From Woeseiaceae bacterium (lineage in GTDB: Bacteria > Pseudomonadota > Gammaproteobacteria > Steroidobacterales > Woeseiaceae): 36,935 nt of DNA. Under the pieces are notes generated by a model, which was given only the letters and a program-made list of their open reading frames with translations, ran no database searches and had not been told where the DNA came from. Positions 30,863 to 36,935 of the stretch are shown here, in pieces. How positions within the stretch are numbered: position 1 is the stretch's first letter; every line of letters begins with the position of its first letter. Location of the stretch: contig JASJBB010000040.1 in NCBI GenBank assembly GCA_030066735.1, positions 1-36,935 on the forward strand. Reading direction: 5' to 3'. A program made the position numbers and the translations under genes.

Positions 30863-32147
30863 TTTTATCTACGGTGGCTCTTAGCGACTCGTACAGGTCG
30901 AGAACCATCTTCCGCGCCAGCTTGCCGGTTTCCTGCCGCGGCAACATCGGCACGAGGTACATGGGGCGCGGCAGGAAGGCGGGATCGATAGCCTCTTTCA
31001 GGTTGTCCAGAATAGCAGACGGTTCGATACCCGGCGCGACCACGAGGGCGGCCAGCCGCCTGCTGTCTTCGCTCGGCAGGAAAAACACCCCGTCGACGAC
31101 GCCCGGTATGCGCGTCAGCCGGTGATTGAGGTGGGCGAGGGAACCGCGTTTACCGGCGATGTTGATCATGTCCTGGTCGCGGCCCAGCCAGCGGAAGCGG
31201 GAGTCACCCACCAGTTCGATGACGTCGCCGAGAATGACAGGCTCCGGCAGGTGCGGCGCGCTGACCCTCGTTTTTTCATCGAGAATCTCGAACCGGAACG
31301 GCGCCGCGATAGTCCACAGCGTTTCAGTTGCCGTTGCTCGCGACGCCAGCGACCCGGCCTCGCTGCAGCCGAAGACTTCGTTGACCCGGGCGCCGAAACC
31401 GGACTCGAGGTCCGCGGCGAGCTGCTGTGACATCGGCGCCGTCGCACTGAGGACATAGTCGATGTCGATGCCGTCGATCCCGGCCGCCAGCAGCGATTCG
31501 AGATGGATGGGCGAGGAGACAATCACCCGCGGGCGCGGCAACTGTTCGAGCGCGTTCGCTATGTCCTGCGGGAACAGCGGCGTTTCGCTGCTGATCGCGA
31601 TGTCGGCAAACAGTGGCAACTGGATCGACGTTTCGAGTCCCCAGTTGTGTTGCGGCGGCACGGTGGCCAGCATGTTGACTCGCGCGTTGCCGAGCCCATA
31701 GCTGACCTGGTTGGCCAGCGCGCCGCCGCGAACCGTCTCCCAGTACTTCGGGTGGCCGGTCGATTCGCCCGTGCTTCCCGAGGTAAAAACGATCGCCACG
31801 AGTTGCCCGGCGCCGATCTCGGGTATCGCCGTTGCGGCTGCGGCCGTCGCGACGTCGGTATCTTCGAAAATGTAACTGTCCGGGTACTCGCCGGCGATGT
31901 CACGCACGGTCTCGCGTTGCCGGTTCGGCGGCAGCAGGGTGCATTGGCCCGCGACGATCGCGGCGCAGAAGCCGAGCAGGAACGTGTAGCGGTTCGTCGC
32001 AAGGTTGATGACATAACGATGCCGGGGCAGCGTTTCGGCCAGCGTTGCGACCTGGCCCAGGAATTCGTCGACGCGGATCCCGGCCCCGCCGGTGCAGGCG
32101 ATGACGTCGTCCAGCCTGCGGGTCGTAAGCGGGTATGAGGCGTTCAA
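30834..32147 (-). CDS. AMP-dependent ligase for aromatic starter (ANL superfamily)
   Basis: A 437-aa adenylate-forming enzyme. A phosphate loop FTSGSTGESTGHPK (residues 121-134), GCSEAG (about residue 260), RDQDMINIAGKRGS (about 338-351) and a C-terminal lysine in RQETGKLARK (about 411) give the full ANL set. Compared with the usual TSGTTGxPK, the loop has an insertion before HPK. It starts at a TTG (32147), 18 nt after the ACP gene. In xanthomonadin and aryl polyene loci this enzyme activates hydroxybenzoate and loads it on the carrier protein. The chorismatase in the divergent unit would supply that acid. The acid specificity cannot be read from sequence. Confidence 0.92.
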   Translation of the reverse strand: MNASYPLTTRRLDDVIACTGGAGIRVDEFLGQVATLAETLPRHRYVINLATNRYTFLLGFCAAIVAGQCTLLPPNRQRETVRDIAGEYPDSYIFEDTDVATAAAATAIPEIGAGQLVAIVFTSGSTGESTGHPKYWETVRGGALANQVSYGLGNARVNMLATVPPQHNWGLETSIQLPLFADIAISSETPLFPQDIANALEQLPRPRVIVSSPIHLESLLAAGIDGIDIDYVLSATAPMSQQLAADLESGFGARVNEVFGCSEAGSLASRATATETLWTIAAPFRFEILDEKTRVSAPHLPEPVILGDVIELVGDSRFRWLGRDQDMINIAGKRGSLAHLNHRLTRIPGVVDGVFFLPSEDSRRLAALVVAPGIEPSAILDNLKEAIDPAFLPRPMYLVPMLPRQETGKLARKMVLDLYESLRATVDKNGEPADSSS

Positions 32148-32165
32148 TTGCCCGGTAGAACCGGC

Positions 32166-32432
32166 TTAGGGCGCGTTCTCGGATACGTAAGCGCTGAGGC
32201 TGCCGAGCGAACCGAACACTTCCTGTACGTTCGCGTCGTCGGCTTTGAGCTGCACCGAGTACTTCTGGGAGATGGCCAGCGCGAGCTCGAGGGCGTCAAT
32301 GGAATCGAGGCCCAGGCCCTCGCCGAACAGCGCATCGTCCGGGTCGATATCGGCCGCGCCGATATCCTCGAGATTCAATGACTCGACGATCAGCTGCGCA
32401 ACTTCCTGTTCAAAATCAGACTGGGGCCGCAT
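32166..32432 (-). CDS. Acyl carrier protein (pigment unit C)
   Basis: An 88-aa acidic carrier protein. S44 in GLGLDSIDALELALAI is the phosphopantetheine site; the preceding DPDDALFGEGLG loop is typical of standalone ACPs. It is first gene of unit C, directly before the AMP-ligase, which suggests it receives the activated aryl starter. It is clearly different from the ACP at 23270 (ELDSIDAVDL), so the two are not recent duplicates. Its start is an ATG, with a spacing of 97 bp to the divergent halogenase start. Confidence 0.93.
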   Translation of the reverse strand: MRPQSDFEQEVAQLIVESLNLEDIGAADIDPDDALFGEGLGLDSIDALELALAISQKYSVQLKADDANVQEVFGSLGSLSAYVSENAP

Positions 32433-32478
32433 GGCAATTCCGTGCCTGTATAAGGTCTTTGTTTCAATCGATGACGCA

Positions 32479-32504
32479 TGATAATTTGTTGACCGAAATT
32501 ATCA
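32479..32504. promoter_or_regulatory. 26-bp palindromic operator in divergent promoter of units C and D
   Basis: TGATAATTT-N8-AAATTATCA is a perfect inverted repeat with 9-bp arms in the 97-bp gap between the carrier-protein start (32432, minus) and halogenase 2 (32530, plus). The left arm contains GATAAT (32480-32485), a possible -10 for the rightward unit (weak -35 TTGTTT at 32459-32464), so a bound dimer would block or steer transcription both ways. It is AT-rich in a GC-rich surround, which makes chance unlikely. No regulator gene is in the locus. Confidence 0.6.
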
Positions 32505-32529
32505 ATACACGCCCTCAGCCGGCTCGGCA

Positions 32530-33843
32530 ATGACGATCAACAAGACAGATATCCTAATTATCGGTGGCGGCCCCGCCGGCTCGACGTTCGGCAACCTGGC
32601 CGCCCAGCAGGGCTGGCAGGTCACGCTGTTTGAGAAAGATTCGCATCCCCGATTCCACATCGGGGAATCGCTGCTGCCGATGACCATGCCGATCGTCGAT
32701 CGGCTCGGTCTGCGCGAGGAACTGGAAGAAATCGGCGTGCGCAAGCTCGGTGCGGATTTCACGACGTTCCGCGGCGGCGCCTACCACCATACCTACCCGT
32801 TTGCGCGGGCCCTTGGCGACAGTCCCGACCACGCGTTCCAGGTGCGGCGGTCCGAGTTCGACCAGATGCTGTTCGAGGGGTCGCGGCGCGCCGGCGTTGA
32901 CGCCCGCGAGCAAGTGACCGTTACCCGGGTCGACCGGCTCGAGAGCGGCGATCACCGGGTAACGGCCGTGGACGCCGACGGGCAGGAGTCAGTGTGGCAG
33001 ACACGCTTCCTGGTCGACGCCTCGGGACGCGATACGTTCCTGTCCGGCAAGAACAACTGGAAGCACCGCAATCCGCGTCACGCCAGCGCGGCCGTATTCG
33101 CGCACTACCGCGGAGTCAAGCGCCGGGCCGACGAGCGCGAGGGCGACATCAGCATTTACTGGTTCGAGCATGGCTGGGTTTGGATGATCCCGCTGCAGAA
33201 CGACATCATGAGCATCGGCGCTGTGTGTGACCCTGAGTACATCAAGTCGCGCAGCGGTTCCCTCGACGAGTTTCTGCTCAAGACCGTCAACAGCATGATC
33301 GGCGTCCGTGCGCGCATTCGCGACGCCGAACAGGACCGGCCGGCGCAGGCGACCGGCAATTATTCGTACCTGTCGAATCGCATGATGGGCGACGGTTTCC
33401 TGATGATCGGCGACGCGTTTGCGTTCGTGGACCCGGTGTTCTCGAGCGGGGTGCACCTGGCGATGAGCAGCGCGGAGCGCGGCATCGACGTCGCGCGTAC
33501 CTGGCTCGACGGCGACCGGCGCGCTTACAAGAAGGCATGCCGCCGCTACGAGCGCATCACGCGCCGGGGACTCGAGACGTTTGCGTGGTTCATCTACCGG
33601 TTCCGCACACCGACAATGTCGTACCTGTTCAGTAACCCGAAAAACTCGTTCCGGCTCGTCGAGGGCGTCGTCTCGATGTTGGCCGGCGACGTGTTTACGA
33701 ACAGGGCGGTGCGCCGGCGGCTGATCATGTTCAAGGGCGTGTACGCGTTCGTGACCTTGCTGATGCGACTGGGTGTGATCGACGCAACCAGTGGGTCGCG
33801 TCCGCGGCGGCGGCCAGAAGCCGGAAGCATGGTGAGTGGGTAA
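32530..33843 (+). CDS. Flavin-dependent halogenase 2
   Basis: A 437-aa FAD-dependent enzyme. The N-terminal GGGPAGS (residues 12-18) binds FAD, followed by HIGESLLPMTMP (43-54) as in pyrrole/phenol-type halogenases. K72 (in VRKLGADF) sits at the conserved halogenase lysine position, and WVWMIP (216-221) fits WxWxIP. GDAFAFVDPVFSSGVHLAMS is the second flavin contact. All these support real halogenase activity on a carrier-bound or free phenol. Xanthomonadins are brominated, which makes this the best candidate for ring or chain bromination; chlorine is equally possible. It is first gene of unit D and overlaps the chorismatase start by 8 nt, tying halogenation to starter supply. A TTG-rich palindromic promoter precedes it. 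Confidence 0.92.
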   Translation: MTINKTDILIIGGGPAGSTFGNLAAQQGWQVTLFEKDSHPRFHIGESLLPMTMPIVDRLGLREELEEIGVRKLGADFTTFRGGAYHHTYPFARALGDSPDHAFQVRRSEFDQMLFEGSRRAGVDAREQVTVTRVDRLESGDHRVTAVDADGQESVWQTRFLVDASGRDTFLSGKNNWKHRNPRHASAAVFAHYRGVKRRADEREGDISIYWFEHGWVWMIPLQNDIMSIGAVCDPEYIKSRSGSLDEFLLKTVNSMIGVRARIRDAEQDRPAQATGNYSYLSNRMMGDGFLMIGDAFAFVDPVFSSGVHLAMSSAERGIDVARTWLDGDRRAYKKACRRYERITRRGLETFAWFIYRFRTPTMSYLFSNPKNSFRLVEGVVSMLAGDVFTNRAVRRRLIMFKGVYAFVTLLMRLGVIDATSGSRPRRRPEAGSMVSG

Positions 33844-34873
33844 CTCGGCGCCGATAGACCGCAGCGCGTTCCCGGCTGCGAGCAGCAATAGCCTGCGCAT
33901 AACGCTGACACCCGCCGTGCCGGCGACGCCGCCGGACAGCAACCTGTTGCTCGCGTTTCACTTCGGCCGCGGCGCCGCCGGCGCCGAGACGCCCGGTGTC
34001 GTCAATACCGGTATCGACCCGATCCTGCAGGACGACCTCCACGAATGCTGGTGGTACGAAGGGCCGGTCGAGCACCGTCAGGTGGGCAATGCGCGTATCG
34101 CCGAGTGCGGCGATTTCGCCGTAGTGATCATGCAGGTTGCCGACGCAGGGCCTGCCGATTTTCGCGCCGTGACCTGCGGGCTCTACGAGGAGCTGCTCGA
34201 CGCGGTTGGCGTGACCGCGCACCGCAACATTGTCCGCTTCTGGAACTACTTCAGCGACATCAACCTGGGCGAGGGGGACGACGAGAAGTACCGCCAGTTC
34301 TCGATCGGCAGGGCCGAGGCGTTCGAGGGGCGCGGTCTGATCGATGAGGCCGTGCCGGCCGCCACGGCGATCGGCAGCGTCAGGGACTGCGACTTCACGG
34401 TTATCGCCCTCGCATCGAAGCACGAGTTTCACAACGTGGAAAACCCACGCCAGGTCAGCGCCTACCGCTACCCGCGGAACTACGGGCCGCGCAGTCCCAA
34501 GTTCAGCCGGGCCGGCTGTGTGCGTGTTGACGACCAGCAGCTGTTGCTGATTTCAGGCACGGCCGCAATTATCGGGCACGAGTCCATGCATGCCGGCGAC
34601 GTCCGGCTGCAGTGCGAAGAAACGCTGAACAACCTGCGCAAGCTGAGCGAGGCGGTAGCCGAGGTTGGCAGCGTCGATGCGGACGCCGTTCTGGATGGCG
34701 GGAGCGTCGCCAGGGTGTACCTGCGGCATGCGGCAGACGTCGACGACGTAAGGCGCCGGGTCGAGGAATTCCTCGGTGGCCGCCCGGAGTCCGTGGCCTA
34801 TCTCAATGCGCACATCTGCCGGCGCGAGCTGCAAATAGAAATCGACGCTGCGACACTGGTCGGGCCGGCCTGA
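33836..34873 (+). CDS. xanB2: Chorismatase, XanB2/FkbO/Hyg5 family (hydroxybenzoate synthase)
   Basis: Converts chorismate to a hydroxybenzoate or dihydroxycyclohexadiene product. The 345-aa length and fold match XanB2/FkbO. Conserved segments are HRNIVRFWNYFSDINLGEGD (about residues 129-148), YRQFSIGRAEAF, RYPRNYGPRSPKFSRAG (about 214-230), the core LLISGTAAIIGHESMHAGD (about 238-256) and the C-terminal AYLNAHICRRELQIEID that carries the catalytic-site Glu. In Xanthomonas XanB2 makes 3- and 4-hydroxybenzoate, the former being the xanthomonadin starter and the latter a ubiquinone precursor. The GTG start overlaps the halogenase stop by 8 nt and has GGAAG 8 nt upstream. FkbO-type or Hyg5-type product outcomes differ by few residues, so the exact product is not certain. 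Confidence 0.92.
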   Translation: MGNSAPIDRSAFPAASSNSLRITLTPAVPATPPDSNLLLAFHFGRGAAGAETPGVVNTGIDPILQDDLHECWWYEGPVEHRQVGNARIAECGDFAVVIMQVADAGPADFRAVTCGLYEELLDAVGVTAHRNIVRFWNYFSDINLGEGDDEKYRQFSIGRAEAFEGRGLIDEAVPAATAIGSVRDCDFTVIALASKHEFHNVENPRQVSAYRYPRNYGPRSPKFSRAGCVRVDDQQLLLISGTAAIIGHESMHAGDVRLQCEETLNNLRKLSEAVAEVGSVDADAVLDGGSVARVYLRHAADVDDVRRRVEEFLGGRPESVAYLNAHICRRELQIEIDAATLVGPA

Positions 34874-35610
34874 TGCGGCGCTGGTGGCTCGGCGCGATCG
34901 TTTTCATCGCGCTTGACGGGCTCGCCCAGGAACCGCGGCCCGGCCTGCAAATGCTCGTCTATGGCGCGACCGGCAACATCGGTACCCACATCGTCGACGA
35001 GGCGCTGGCGCGGGGACACTTCGTAACCGCGGTGTCCCGCGACCCGTCGCGGATCGAAAAGCAGCACCCGAACCTGACTGCGGTTGCCGGCAACCTGCTG
35101 GATCCCGCCAGCGTCCGCGCGCTGCTGGCCGGCAAGGATGTCGTGGTCACGTCGGTGCGCGGAGTGATCGGCGACGACAAGGACCCGAAAAATTCGCTGC
35201 AATACCTCGCCGTCGTTGCCGTGGTCGAGCAGCTTCGCGCTCTCGGCGATGAGGCGGGCCGGCTCATCCATGTCGGTGGCGCTGGCTCACTGGAGATCGG
35301 GGACGGCAGGCTCTACGCCGACAAGCTGCCGAAACTGTTCCTGCCCAAGGGGCTCGAACTCGAAATCCAGGGCCAGATTCTCGCGCTGGAATACCTGCGG
35401 GCCGCCAGCGACGTCCGGTGGACCTACGCCACGCCGCCGAAGAACTTCACCAACGGCGATCGGACCGGGAATTTCCGCGTCGGCGCAGACGAACTCATGG
35501 AAGACGAGCGTGGCAGGAGCCGCCTATCGCGCGCCGATTTCGCCGTCGCCGTCCTCGACGAGGCCGAACTCGAAATCCACACCGGCCGGCGTTTCTCTGT
35601 CGCCTACTGA
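34873..35610 (+). CDS. NmrA-like NAD(P)-binding Rossmann protein with signal peptide
   Basis: A 245-aa protein of the atypical SDR/NmrA group. GATGNIG (residues 31-37) is the dinucleotide loop and LIHVGGAGSLE (about 127-137) is shared with NAD(P)H-binding reductases of this type. Before the fold are 26 residues that look like an export signal (RRWWLGAIVFIALDGLAQ), with an RR pair that only loosely fits a Tat motif. Its ATG shares the last base of the chorismatase stop (TGATG), which supports this start. An internal ATG at 34951 would give a cytoplasmic form, but it has no ribosome site. It is last gene of unit D and converges with the deacylase, overlapping it by 7 nt. The substrate is unknown. 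Confidence 0.85.
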   Translation: MRRWWLGAIVFIALDGLAQEPRPGLQMLVYGATGNIGTHIVDEALARGHFVTAVSRDPSRIEKQHPNLTAVAGNLLDPASVRALLAGKDVVVTSVRGVIGDDKDPKNSLQYLAVVAVVEQLRALGDEAGRLIHVGGAGSLEIGDGRLYADKLPKLFLPKGLELEIQGQILALEYLRAASDVRWTYATPPKNFTNGDRTGNFRVGADELMEDERGRSRLSRADFAVAVLDEAELEIHTGRRFSVAY

Positions 35611-36935
35611 GCCGTCCAGCCGGGTCCGCGAACGACGCGCCCCGGGGTAGCGCCGGTGTGTTCGCCATCCTTGATGACCCGTTCCCCGTTGACGAACACG
35701 TGCACCATGCCCGTCGAGTACTGGTGCGGTTCGACGAACGTCGCGTGATCCTGGATGGTGTCGGGGTCGAAGACGACGACGTCGGCAAAAAAGCCTTCCC
35801 GAAGTTCTCCGCGGTGCTCGATCCGAAGGTTCTGGCTCGGCAGGGCCGCCAGCTTGCGAATGGCCTCCTCCATCGAAAGAACCTGCTCCTCGCGCACGTA
35901 CTTGCTCAGCACCCGGGTGAGGCTGCCATAGGCGCGCGGGTGTGTGGCTCTCTCGAGGAACAGACCTTCGGGCGCGAGTGATGCCGCGTCGGTATTGAAG
36001 CTGACCCATGGCAGGGCCACGGCCTTGCGCACGACATCTTCCGACTGGGTGAAATACACCGTCTGGACCCGGCTGCCGTCTTCGACGATCAGGTCCATCG
36101 CCGTATAGCGCGGGTCCGCGCCGCGCATCTCGGCGACTTCGGCCAGCGTCTTTCCAGTGAGCGGTTTCAGTGCCTCTGACTTGAAACCGACCAGCAGGAT
36201 GTTGTCCGGCGTGCCCGCGCCGACGTACATGTTGTCCCACTCGAGCGTCGGCTCGCTCATCTCCTGCGCGATCCGGTCGCGCAGTTCTTCATCCTGCATG
36301 CGCTCCAGCGACGCGTCAAATCCGCCTTCCTGGACCCAGGGTGGAATCGCGGCGTTGAGCCCGGTGCTGCCCGCCGGGTACGTGTAGACGTCGGCCGTGA
36401 TCGCCAGGCCTTCGGCCCTGGCCTCCTCGACCATGGCGACGGCCTCGTCGAACAATGGCCAGTTGTCCTTACCCGATGACTTGATGTGGTAGATATTCGC
36501 CCTGATGCTGGCTTCGCGCGCGATGGTGATGAGTTCCTCGACGGCTGCCAGCATGTTGGCGCCTTCGTCACGCAGGTGGGAGGAGTACATGCCGTCGTAC
36601 TCGGCCGCTACCTCGGACAGCGCGATCAGCTCATCGGTGTCGGCGAAGCTCCCTGGCGGGTAGATCAACGAGGAGGCGACGCCCACCGCGCCGTCTTCCA
36701 TGGCCTGGCGAACGAGGTCGCGCATCTGGTCCATTTCTTCAGCCGTGGCCTTGCGGTCCTCGAAGCCGATCACGTACTTGCGCGGCGTGGCGGCGCCAAT
36801 GAACGAAGCGACATTGGGCGAGATTCCGCGCCTCTCGAGAAACTCGAGATACTCGTCCAGTGTCGTCCACTCGACGTCATAACGAATATTGGATTGCCGA
36901 TCGACCATTTCCTGCTTCATCGCCTCGTTAAGGGG
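35604..36935 (-). CDS. N-acyl-D-amino-acid deacylase (D-aminoacylase), 5' end outside window
   Basis: An amidohydrolase-superfamily enzyme that hydrolyses N-acyl-D-amino acids to D-amino acid and fatty or acetic acid. 444 codons to the stop are visible; the frame continues past 36935, so the ATG at 36920 is internal and the N-terminal metal-binding HxH region is missing. Visible signs are YSSHLRDEG and IYHIKSSGKDNW (metal-ligand histidines), YTYPAGSTGLNAAIPPWVQE, the catalytic Asp in WVSFNTDAAS, and the terminal beta-sandwich FFADVVVFDPDTIQDHATF with GMVHVFVNGERV. Full-length family members run to about 480-600 aa. It is not part of the pigment locus by function; the tail overlaps the Rossmann gene convergently. 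Confidence 0.95.
   Translation of the reverse strand, partial: PLNEAMKQEMVDRQSNIRYDVEWTTLDEYLEFLERRGISPNVASFIGAATPRKYVIGFEDRKATAEEMDQMRDLVRQAMEDGAVGVASSLIYPPGSFADTDELIALSEVAAEYDGMYSSHLRDEGANMLAAVEELITIAREASIRANIYHIKSSGKDNWPLFDEAVAMVEEARAEGLAITADVYTYPAGSTGLNAAIPPWVQEGGFDASLERMQDEELRDRIAQEMSEPTLEWDNMYVGAGTPDNILLVGFKSEALKPLTGKTLAEVAEMRGADPRYTAMDLIVEDGSRVQTVYFTQSEDVVRKAVALPWVSFNTDAASLAPEGLFLERATHPRAYGSLTRVLSKYVREEQVLSMEEAIRKLAALPSQNLRIEHRGELREGFFADVVVFDPDTIQDHATFVEPHQYSTGMVHVFVNGERVIKDGEHTGATPGRVVRGPGWTAQ

Noticed and set aside
16815-35610. Recent horizontal acquisition of the pigment locus as a genomic island
   Set aside because: No tRNA, integrase, IS or flanking repeats seen, and GC-rich codon use looks like that of the neighbouring housekeeping genes.

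Overview
The window reads as chromosomal DNA of a high-GC Gammaproteobacterium. Supporting signs are a monomeric NADP-isocitrate dehydrogenase, an ECF sigma/anti-sigma pair, Lol-type export parts, many lipoproteins and tight ATGA/GTGA gene overlaps. The genus cannot be fixed from sequence alone. The main biosynthetic locus resembles the xanthomonadin (pig/xan) locus of Xanthomonadaceae, so a xanthomonad or a related marine gammaproteobacterial lineage is my best guess. I saw no IS element, phage gene, CRISPR array, tRNA or rRNA.

Layout. (1) 1-3079: the 5' end of an ABC exporter, divergent from monomeric icd, followed by a small membrane-anchored Cys-rich protein. (2) 3155-12292: galactose/beta-galactoside utilisation. 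A DUF5916-like outer-membrane protein is divergent from a compact operon of galK, galT, a lipoprotein GH2 beta-galactosidase and an SGLT-type sodium symporter. galT appears to lack a standard start codon at its expected N-terminus. (3) 12393-16759: a lipoprotein cytochrome c; a translationally coupled ECF sigma / anti-sigma / HEAT-repeat / small secreted protein operon on the minus strand; a small secreted protein; and a lipoprotein alpha/beta hydrolase. (4) 16815-35610: about 19 kb carrying a complete aryl-polyene pigment locus of the xanthomonadin type. (5) 35604-36935: an N-acyl-D-amino-acid deacylase cut by the window end.

The pigment locus has four transcription units. Leftward unit A (24325 to 16815) runs PlsC-like acyltransferase, ACP, ApeI-type dehydratase, GT2, LpxL-like acyltransferase, thioesterase, ApeP-type dehydratase, ketoreductase, ketosynthase, deiodinase-like redoxin, Sfp-type phosphopantetheinyl transferase. 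Rightward unit B (24412 to 27974) runs ketosynthase, chain-length factor, flavin halogenase-like protein. Leftward unit C (32432 to 27967) runs ACP, AMP-ligase, LolA-like carrier, MMPL/RND exporter. Rightward unit D (32530 to 35610) runs a second flavin halogenase, a XanB2/FkbO-type chorismatase, and a Rossmann protein with an apparent signal peptide.

Inferred pathway: the chorismatase makes hydroxybenzoate from chorismate. The AMP-ligase loads it on an ACP activated by the Sfp-type enzyme. The KS/CLF pair, third KS, ketoreductase and two dehydratases build a fully conjugated polyene. One or both flavoproteins halogenate it. The two acyltransferases and the GT2 link it to a lipid or glycolipid, and the LolA-like/MMPL pair moves it to the outer membrane. 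The most unusual points are two WxWxIP flavoproteins in one cluster, an iodothyronine-deiodinase-like protein embedded in the same operon, the apparently exported Rossmann protein, and a 26-bp palindrome in the divergent promoter that separates starter loading from starter synthesis and halogenation.
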